The position numbers and the translations under genes are program-made. This document shows, piece by piece, positions 56,423 to 64,000 of a stretch of 64,000 bases of DNA; positions within the stretch are counted from its first letter, which is position 1; each line of letters opens with the position of its first letter. Under the pieces are notes generated by a model. That model was given only the letters and a program-made list of their open reading frames with translations. It did not search any database and was not told the origin of the DNA. The DNA lies in contig NC_084975.1 in assembly GCF_963691925.1 (NCBI RefSeq), positions 28,447,109 through 28,511,108 of the forward strand. Direction: 5' to 3'. This stretch comes from Scomber scombrus (lineage: Eukaryota; Chordata; Actinopteri; Scombriformes; Scombridae).

Positions 56423-59400
56423 CTGGTGGGGGAGAGAAGACATGACAGGGAGTGAGAGAGAGGAGAGGACAAGAGAAAGGTAAGGAAAACCAAGAAGAGG
56501 TAAAAAAGAAGGAAGGAGAGGACAGGTAAGGAAAGAAGAAATGAAATGAAAAGAGGAGAGAGGAAAGGGGACAAGAAGAGGAAATCAAAAAAGAGAACAT
56601 GGGGAGAGGGAGGAGATTAGATGAAGAGGAGAAAAAGGAGGGAAGGAGATGACAGGAAAGGAAAGAAGAGAGGAGAGTAAAATAATAGAGAGGAAAGGAG
56701 ACCAAAAAAGGAAATAAAAACGATAGAAAATGGTGAAAGACATGGGTGGAGAAGAGAAGAGAGGATGGGAAAATAGAAGAGGAGGAGATGAAAGGTGAGA
56801 GAACAGAAAATAAAGAGAAGAAAACAACAAAGAGGAGCTGAGAAAAGTGAAGAAGAGGAGAGAATAGAAATAGAAAAAGAAGAGGAGGGGAGAAGAAGAG
56901 GAAGAAAGGGACAGAGAGAATAGAACAAAGAGAGGAGAAAAAAGAAAAGAGGAGAAGAGGTGTACCTGATAATCTTGATGAGTTCACTCATGTTGACGTG
57001 GTCTGGCACCAGGAACTTGGTCTTGTCCAGGATGGGGAGCTGTTTTTCTCCTTTATACCTCTCAATGATCACCTGCAGCACACACACACACACATACACA
57101 CACACATCAGTGAGTGCTCTACAGTTACACAGATGCTGTATTTTCTACCCTGACCATTTTCTAATCTGACGTCTGCGATCGATACCGGGGATGAAACAGG
57201 AAGATGAAGTCACACATATCAGACGATGAAGATGATGAAGATGAAGATGAAGATGAAGAACACTGTCTATCTTGCTTTGTCAAACTGTCCGGAGACTTCT
57301 TTTTTATTCACTCAGACATTTAATCAAGTTAATACTGTGCTGCTGTGAAAGAGCTCTGATGAAGAGCAGTGCAGAGGCACACGGAGCCCTTCATCATCAA
57401 TGACATCAATCATCTGTAACAGGAATCATCTGAAGCTGGCTGCCACGGAGCATCTGCTGACTGACTCTCACTTTATACAATAGAACACACTCATTAGCTG
57501 GTCTGAGCTGCTTGTGATAAGGCTGAGTCTTCCAGGAGTGGCAGCAGTCTGTCTGAATGCAGGTCGAGTGAAATTAAAGCTCAAAAATCACATTTTTTGG
57601 GGGGGTTTAAAATCTGTATAACACACACACACTATCTCGTTTTATTTGTATTATTATTATGATTATTATCATAGTATATTTAAATGTATTGTAAATACAT
57701 TGGAAGATGTCATGTTTGGTGCTTTAGGAAAGTCTTTAAACATGATTTTGCAATGTGAATATGATGACAAATGTGTAGAATTTCATTTTATGGAGCTGAA
57801 ACACTCAAATAGTTTCAAAAAAGTATTACTTGACTATAAAGTAGACTTCTATCTCTAATAGGTTTTTACTTCCAGCTGCCTAGAGGAACTGAAAACAAGC
57901 TGCTGACACAATATTGGACTTATTATGAGCTTATGAAGATGATATGGTGATGATATATCTTAACCCTTACATACTGTTCATATTCTGACTCATAATTAGT
58001 CTCTACACCAATTCACATTCATAAATTGTTTATAGTAAAACATGTAAAAACAGGTCTAATATGAGCCTAAGCAGTATGTAAGGGTTATATTGCACACTTA
58101 AATCTGGCTTTAATTTCACTTTCATATTTATTCTTCTATTGTTGTATTGTTTTTGTAACTGACATGTCTGTTTTTAGTGTTACTTAAGTTGTGTCTCCTT
58201 GCACTTTGATCCCCATTCTTTCACTATGCCTCACCAAAATGTATAGTGAAAATGACAATAAAAGGAACGTTAAGTCTGATATTAACTCTCCTTTTAGCTC
58301 TGTGTTTGGTCTCCACCATCTCCTGAAGGAAATCTCTCTCTTTTTAGCTAATAAATGCTCCTCTCACTACGAGCTCCAGCTAGAAAATAACAGCTGCCTC
58401 CTTTGGATGTAAATAATACTGTGAAGGTGAGCAAAAACAGTCAAATTGAGGGCTGAAAATTCAAAACAATGAGCTGAAAGGTGCTAAAATGCTCTACAGA
58501 GCTGAGAGGATCATTTTGTGTGGCTGTGTCACTCGGAGCGACACCTTTCACATACAAGTAGTCATGCGATCCATTGTTAATGTATGTTATTAGAACAATT
58601 ATTGATTAAAGCCCCTGTAAATGTTGATTAAAGCCCCATTAAATATTGATTAAATGTCCTTTAAATGTTGATTAAAGCTCATTTCAAGACAGAAAAAAAA
58701 CATCTAACCAAATCCCATTGAATTATCCATCATGATAGCAACTGTATATTGATTTTCTGCCAAGCTCTCCAATGTAAGCTGATATACTAATATAATAATG
58801 CAGAATGTAATACCCGTAATACATAGATCAATTGGTCAGTTGATCGTTTGTATTATTACATTGAAAGCCAGACCAGTAAATTGGTCAGAATGATGTGTAA
58901 TATAGAAACAGTGTTGCAATTACATAGTTTGCCTACTAGAGAGAGCTGATGAGTTCATTTTCCATCCGTAAAACTCACAATATACCTTGGTCACAATTCT
59001 TTAAAAAATAAAATAAAATAGGTCTAATTGGCCTCAGAAATCCAGTATCATTTTGGGCTTTAATTGTGTCTTTTGTTATCTGTTCGATGTGCTTCCTGGG
59101 AAAAACACGCAAAAAAAAAAAGTTTACTGAGCTGTAGATAATTAATTTGTAACATCATGTAACTTTTCCTTGTATAAATAATAATAATAATGCATATTAA
59201 AATAATAACACATTGCTGCATCGGGCAGTGATTTTGAAGATGCGACTGCCCCTTTAACACATGAACGGAGGAAGATTTTATTGTTTGAGCGAGGCAGGAA
59301 GTGAGAGCTATAATCAGTCTGTCATACAGTCTCCTACCCCTCCCTCACCCACCACACCCCGCCCCTGAATGGCTCCAATGTGGCTGTCTGGATGGAGTTA

Positions 59401-60102
59401 CATTACAGTGACACAGCGCATCTGCCTCTGGTCTCAACACTTCCCATGACATGGCAGTTTATAACCCCAGGAGACTACACAGGAAACACACACACACACA
59501 CACTGGGGTGCTTTTAAGATGAGCCGTAGCCTTACTTGGGTGCAGCAGATGGAAGGCTGTGCTGATACTCTATCTCAAAATGATAAAACGAGCAGGTGAA
59601 ACATGAGGTGTGTGTGTGTGTTTATTGGTGGTTGCTAAGAGACGACGGACTCGCCTCACTCACAAGCTTACAAGTCAGTCAACCTTGCTAGAAAACTAGA
59701 AACCCACGCCTGATTTGTTCATCTAAATTAATAAAATGACGACCGGCGGGGCGGGACAGGCAAAACATCTCCCTTCAGAAATCCAGAGAAGAATTAAAGT
59801 GACTGACATTTAAAATCTCACAGACAGAGCTCAGAGTACAGCCAGGAAACATGTGGTTAACGCTTTCCGTTGTAAAGGGTCTTGTTCTTACTCGTGTCTT
59901 CCTGTAACACGTATGGTGCTGATTGATTCTTGCCCTGGCGGTTATTCTCACGCTGCTCTGAGATCTAAAGTAAAATATGGTTCCTCTCAGCTTTGGAGCA
60001 AATGAGTGAAGGCTCATCTGATTTTTAAACACGTGGGTGCACTTACGGGTATCTTGTTGGGGTGCTGCTCCCGGATCAGTCGGACATCTTCTACTCTCTG
60101 CT
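56245..60102 (-). CDS. map1lc3b: Microtubule-associated protein 1 light chain 3 beta (LC3B), exon 1 outside window
   Basis: LC3B is the ubiquitin-like ATG8 protein that is cut by ATG4 after a glycine and joined to phosphatidylethanolamine on the growing autophagosome, where it recruits LIR-containing cargo receptors. Minus-strand exons 60102-60047, 57072-56966 and 56422-56245 join in phase and give 112 residues from the end of the FEQRVEDVRLIREQHP segment to the stop. The KYKGEK-type RYKGEKQLP, FLVPDHVNMSEL and YASQETFG blocks match LC3B; LIREQHP and NSNQAFFLLVNGHSM favour LC3B over LC3A or LC3C. After the processing glycine the tail is TVVSAQ. The first 13 or so residues come from an exon not found here. 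Confidence 0.95.
56423..56965 (-). other. map1lc3b: map1lc3b intron 3: near-continuous polypyrimidine tract
   Basis: The plus strand is almost all A and G from about 56431 to 56960, so the transcript strand is C/T-rich over nearly the entire 543-nt intron. The tract is not a simple repeat; it mixes GGA, GAA and GAGA units. Confidence 0.9.
56966..57072 (-). CDS. map1lc3b: map1lc3b exon 3
   Basis: A 107-nt exon encoding VIIERYKGEKQLPILDKTKF then LVPDHVNMSELIKII, with acceptor gctgcag and donor atcag|gtacac. Identical or nearly so to human LC3B in this stretch. Confidence 0.96.
57073..60046 (-). other. map1lc3b: map1lc3b intron 2
   Basis: No exon seen. It contains a (GATGAA)n patch at 57210-57258, a TTAA-type MITE at 57960-58087 and a small tandem of ttgattaaagcccc at 58600-58680. 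Confidence 0.75.
57960..58087. mobile_element. Short MITE with TTAA-type ends
   Basis: The left end TTAACCCTTACATACTG is matched by the right end CAGTATGTAAGGGTTA in complement. Flanking TTAA at the left and TTAT at the right suggest a piggyBac-type TTAA target with one mutation. There is no coding capacity in about 128 bp. Confidence 0.65.
60047..60102 (-). CDS. map1lc3b: map1lc3b exon 2
   Basis: A 56-nt exon: two bases completing Glu, then QRVEDVRLIREQHPNKIP, with acceptor cctcacag and donor ccc|gtaagt. The Arg and Lys residues here belong to the N-terminal helix characteristic of LC3. Confidence 0.95.
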
Positions 60103-60913
60103 CTGTGAGGGCAGAAAAACAAAGACAATGGTTAACCAGCTGACAGAGGTCAAGGGGTAAAGAGAATCGGGTCACGCTGATAAAACATTAATGAGGTCAA
60201 AGAGATAAACATCTAGGTAAAAAAACCCAAATAAACAGGGTTTAACAGCTGGTTTGTGCAGTGTTTGAATCATCTGTCTGTTGTGTGTAATGCTGATCAC
60301 ATGGAGAACAGTGTTTTTGTTCTTATGATCTCTGGTTAGACAGGTTTGTAGAGGCGTCACATATCATACATTCTTCTAAGATCTACACTGAAGACGGCAG
60401 CAGCTCTAATTCGTCAGATCCCCTCTAAAATATTCACTATAAAACTATTATTCAAGATTACACTGTTGGGTTTTTGCTAGAGCCCAATGGAAACATGAGG
60501 GAACAATGTATTTAACAGATCGCTTAGTGGACCGAGGCTCTTGAGTGAAAACGTAATGGGCTTTTCCTTAAATCCACTCATGCCGTGACCGTATTGTTCC
60601 GCAGCGATTAGCAAGATTATCACACAAAAATTACAATCCACTCTCTTTTCTGCTTGATCAGCGCAATTACGCATTCATGACCCCGTATGGTTTGCTTCCC
60701 TTACAATTAACGAATAAATAAATAAATGAGACACAAGCATGTCAAACACACCATAGCCGCCTGCAGGAGATGAAACCCAAATGTCTCATTTACATAATGT
60801 GGATCGAATTCATAACTCGACGCAGGATGAGATGAGACGGATGTTCCCGGACCTTCCTGAAGGAGTGTCAATTATTAATATTTCCCAGCTGCTTTCAGTA
60901 AGAGCTGCAGCAT

Positions 60914-61562
60914 TTAACCCTCAAATTTGACCCGTTTTTATATCAGAAATTCATTTTTATTCTTTGGCTTTTAACGTAGTATGATTTGTCTTTTTTTGGT
61001 CTTTTGTCTACAACATTAGTGTCTGTATTTTTGCTATGTTGCTTTTATGTTTTTGATTGTTCAGCACTTTGGTCAACTGCTGTTGTTTTTAAATGTGCTT
61101 TATGAATACATTTGACTTTGAAATATGGATTTATGTCATCCAATTGCCTGAAAATCACATGGGTGGTTCCATGCTACATTCTTTGCAAGTATAATCATTA
61201 CTGCTTTCATTGAATTGGGGGATAATTTGTACTTTATGCTTTACAAACAGTCAGACCGGGTCAATTTTGACCAAGGAGGACAACAGGTGAGATTATGTTG
61301 CTGCCATTCAAATAGTTGAAATGGTTTCAAAACTGTATCCCGACTAAATGTACTAGTTTGTGATAATCTGTCAACATATTTTCCTCTGAGTTAAAATGAT
61401 GAATAATTTCTGCCTTTTTTAAACTCAAAAATAAAGTATAGTTTTATTTAAATGAGGCCTATTGATCACAATTTCCAAAATAAGTGTTATATTAAAGGTC
61501 AAACCAGACTGGGTCAATTTTGAACCCAAAGACGGTCGACAGGAATACAACAAGAGGGTTAA
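60914..61562. mobile_element. TTAA-flanked non-autonomous element (candidate piggyBac-type MITE)
   Basis: The left edge ttaaccctcaaatttgaccc and right edge gagggttaa are inverted over TTAACCCTC, and both finish in TTAA. Inside, gggtcaattttgacc-like text occurs near 61258 and 61510. The motif set resembles a repeat I recognise as abundant in teleosts. No transposase. Confidence 0.6.
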
Positions 61563-62811
61563 AAATCATCTTCACTTACGCCTGGATGTTCTGATTGGGC
61601 GACAGTGTTGATGACATTAAACCAGTGCAGGTGTTTTGTGAAGTTTAACTTCATTTCATGTGTAACTGAGCCAAAATACACAGCAACAGATACACTTCAG
61701 GCCTACTGCACCTTGACCTGACAACATCAATAACAACACTGTGTTTGTATTGTGGTCAAAACGGTCAGACAACGAACCTGAGCACACAGCAGTGAGAACA
61801 TTACGATCACCATCAGTTTTTTGGGGGCTGTGAGTTACAGTGGAACCTTCTGTCGAGACGGCGAAACATCCCGAGCGTTTAACATCTAGAGCTGAGTTAT
61901 CAGAGAAGTCCGCTCAAGTTTAGAGTTACCAGATATCCAGTCTTGTGACACGCTTGCTGAATGATGTTTGCCAAGAGGACCACTGTGAGAATACTTAATT
62001 CAATCATCTGATTATATGCAGCTGCCAAAGGGAAATATTTATCTTACTTAGGATGCCATTTTCATGTTAAACTCAAGGAATTGTTCCATGTTTACATTTC
62101 AATCAGGACGAACTCACCACCCAGAAAGAGGGGAAGCTCTGTGACTTGTCCATCTCATGACAGGACCTAGCAACAGACTGTCTTTGAGTCATCGGTTTTC
62201 AATGAAGTACAAAAATAAACAAATAAATCAGGGAAGTAGTTGACCCAAAGGCCTGTAGGTTTTTTAACAGTGTTTCATCATAATATGGGAATTAGTCACT
62301 GGCATCCAGCTTGAATGGAATATTCTCTGTGGTTTCCTGAGTCATTTTTATGACCTATAACACTGATTTTCAACTTAAAGTGATTCACCCAGCTCCCATT
62401 TGTGCCTCACGTTTTACCATTACTCCAAAATCACAGTTCTGCATCTACTTTTCCAAACTTATACACCATCACCACCAATCTTTGGAAAAAAAAAAAAAAT
62501 CCCATTACAGCTCTCAAAATATTTCCAGAGCCGTCCTCATAGATTCCTCTGACCATGTCGACGAATACAACAATCCTGTTTTGACACGTGATAAAAATAG
62601 ATTTTTGAAGTTGTATCACATCACAAGTTGGGACAAATCCAAACAAAAGATAGAGATACAGATATAGATCATGTCTGGTTTCCTGGAAAGGGAACATAAC
62701 AGGCTTAACAGGCTTGGGAAACAAATGTTTGTCCGGCACACAGGATATAATTTGATCCACGTGGTTAGAAGACTCTGATATGTTTGGCTGATATATTTAG
62801 TGTTGCTAAAT

Positions 62812-63034
62812 ATTAAATTAACTGGCAACTATTTTAATAATCGATTAATCATTTGAACGTCCAAATTCTCTGATTCCAGCTTCTTAAATGTGAGTAAACT
62901 GAATGTTTTTGGGATGTGGACAAAAGGAGGCATTTGAGGACATCACCATTGGGCTCTGGGAAACAGTGTCGAACATTTTTCATTATTTTATGAACCATGC
63001 AACTAATGAAAATAAATAGTAGTTGCAGCCCTAG
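62812..63034. mobile_element. hAT-like MITE remnant (agttgcagcccta end)
   Basis: Internal motifs aatcgattaatcatttga, ttccagcttcttaaatgtga and gggctctgggaaa, with the right end agttgcagcccta, match a MITE family that I recall as very abundant in fish. The left end is eroded. Confidence 0.6.
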
Positions 63035-64000
63035 TTTGTAGTGTTCTATGAAAAAAGATGTGTCATTTCCGGTTGTGTGGGTAGGAAATACAAGTGTCAA
63101 TAATCCACCTTCTAGGTTTGTCATGCTTCTCAGGGTTAGCTTTGTAACTGATGTAATGGGAAGTAACAGGTGTGGGTGACTGCCATGAACATTGTGTACC
63201 TTTTAAAAGTAAAAAAGTATTTTGACTGAGATGTGTTGGGGGGGTCACATAATAATGAAGTGACACAGCAGTAAGCAACTAGCAGCTGGTGGTCACACTG
63301 CTAACAGCGGCTAACACTGAACCATATGTTCATGTGATTCAGTTAGCTTCACTGACTTTGTCTCGGTATTACACAGATGTTTATATCAAAAGCTTCACCA
63401 TAACTTCTTCTCAAACAGGGGCGATTGTAGGATCAGACCTTTAGGGTGGGCTCAACTCCCAAATGAAGTGTTAAAAAACAAAAAACAAAATTATTTATTT
63501 ATATTTTAGGGGCGCTGAGATCAAATTTAGGGGTGCCCCTGTTCCATATAGTTCAACCCACGTGACAACTTGTTTCTCCACGCGGGGCTGAGACTCACGT
63601 GCTCCTGTTGTGCAAATTTGGACCAATAACGTGACGTGAAACTGGGAAGCAGTGACTGTTATACTGGGGGGAAAAACAACAGGGAAGAAACAACGTGTTC
63701 TTCCCAGTTTTGCACATTGTGTATAACACTTACGTCATAATTAATGTGAGGAATTGGTTGAATGTATATGACAGCTTACAAACACCACTAAAACGTTAGT
63801 AATATAGCCTGCATGACAAGGCGCAGAGCTCAGTGTAACGACTGAGGCAAGTGTCTGAGTTGAGCTGTGTTTACATAAAGCAGCACAGGCCTCGTCTTAA
63901 ACTGTCTGTGCTGGGAACACAAAAGCGAAACTTAATCTAACTAAATGAAACTAAAAGATACGTTAAACACACTTTCATGTTCTATTTCACCCCCTTACCC

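Larger units (their letters stand above)
60103..64000 (-). other. map1lc3b: map1lc3b intron 1 (part)
   Basis: Nothing resembling the MPSEKTFKQ-type first exon was found on the minus strand, so the intron is at least 3.9 kb and exon 1 should lie beyond 64000. The stretch contains a TTAA-flanked element (60914-61562) and a hAT-like remnant (62812-63034). Confidence 0.65.

Noticed and set aside
56406..57105. Large minus-strand frames rich in Phe, Leu and Ser
   Set aside because: They are the polypyrimidine intron read through; real coding lies in the flanking LC3B exons.

Overview
The window is a piece of vertebrate nuclear DNA, almost certainly from a teleost fish. It has GT-AG introns, heavy (CA)n/(TG)n microsatellite content, short non-autonomous DNA transposons of the kind common in fish genomes, and multi-exon genes whose proteins match vertebrate families closely. 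No prokaryotic, plasmid, phage or CRISPR features are present. Three genes are supported: the 3' part of jph3 (junctophilin 3, + strand), a complete coding sequence of zcchc14 (SAM domain plus CCHC zinc knuckle, + strand), and all but the first coding exon of map1lc3b (LC3B, - strand). As I remember the human map, MAP1LC3B, ZCCHC14 and JPH3 are neighbours on 16q24.2, so this is a conserved synteny block.

Layout. Bases 1-8780 are intron with satellites and transposon remnants. jph3 has three coding exons at 8781-8905, 10339-11321 and 21006-21086; the MORN-repeat exons lie upstream of the window. Bases 21087-25250 hold the jph3 3' UTR and an intergenic stretch. A CpG-rich promoter/5' UTR precedes the zcchc14 ATG at 25866. 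I assembled 14 zcchc14 coding exons ending at 50375. All splice phases agree, giving 3513 nt and 1170 codons plus stop. Its 3' UTR probably ends near 52975. On the other strand the map1lc3b 3' UTR (about 54500-56244) converges on it, followed by coding exons at 56245-56422, 56966-57072 and 60047-60102. Bases 60103-64000 are the first intron; exon 1 was not found and probably lies beyond the window.

The three genes do not form a pathway. Junctophilin 3 ties ER to plasma membrane in neurons, ZCCHC14 is an RNA-binding adaptor for non-canonical poly(A) polymerases, and LC3B is the lipid-conjugated autophagosome protein.

The unusual material is mostly in the introns: a 90-nt in-frame stopless intron inside the ZCCHC14 SAM domain; a (TG)n tract running directly into a tandem CAGCAG acceptor; a 32-bp minisatellite whose last partial copy is itself a splice acceptor; a ~298-bp foldback inverted repeat; and a map1lc3b intron that is nearly pure polypyrimidine along its whole 543 nt. 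I found no evidence of a new multi-gene system.
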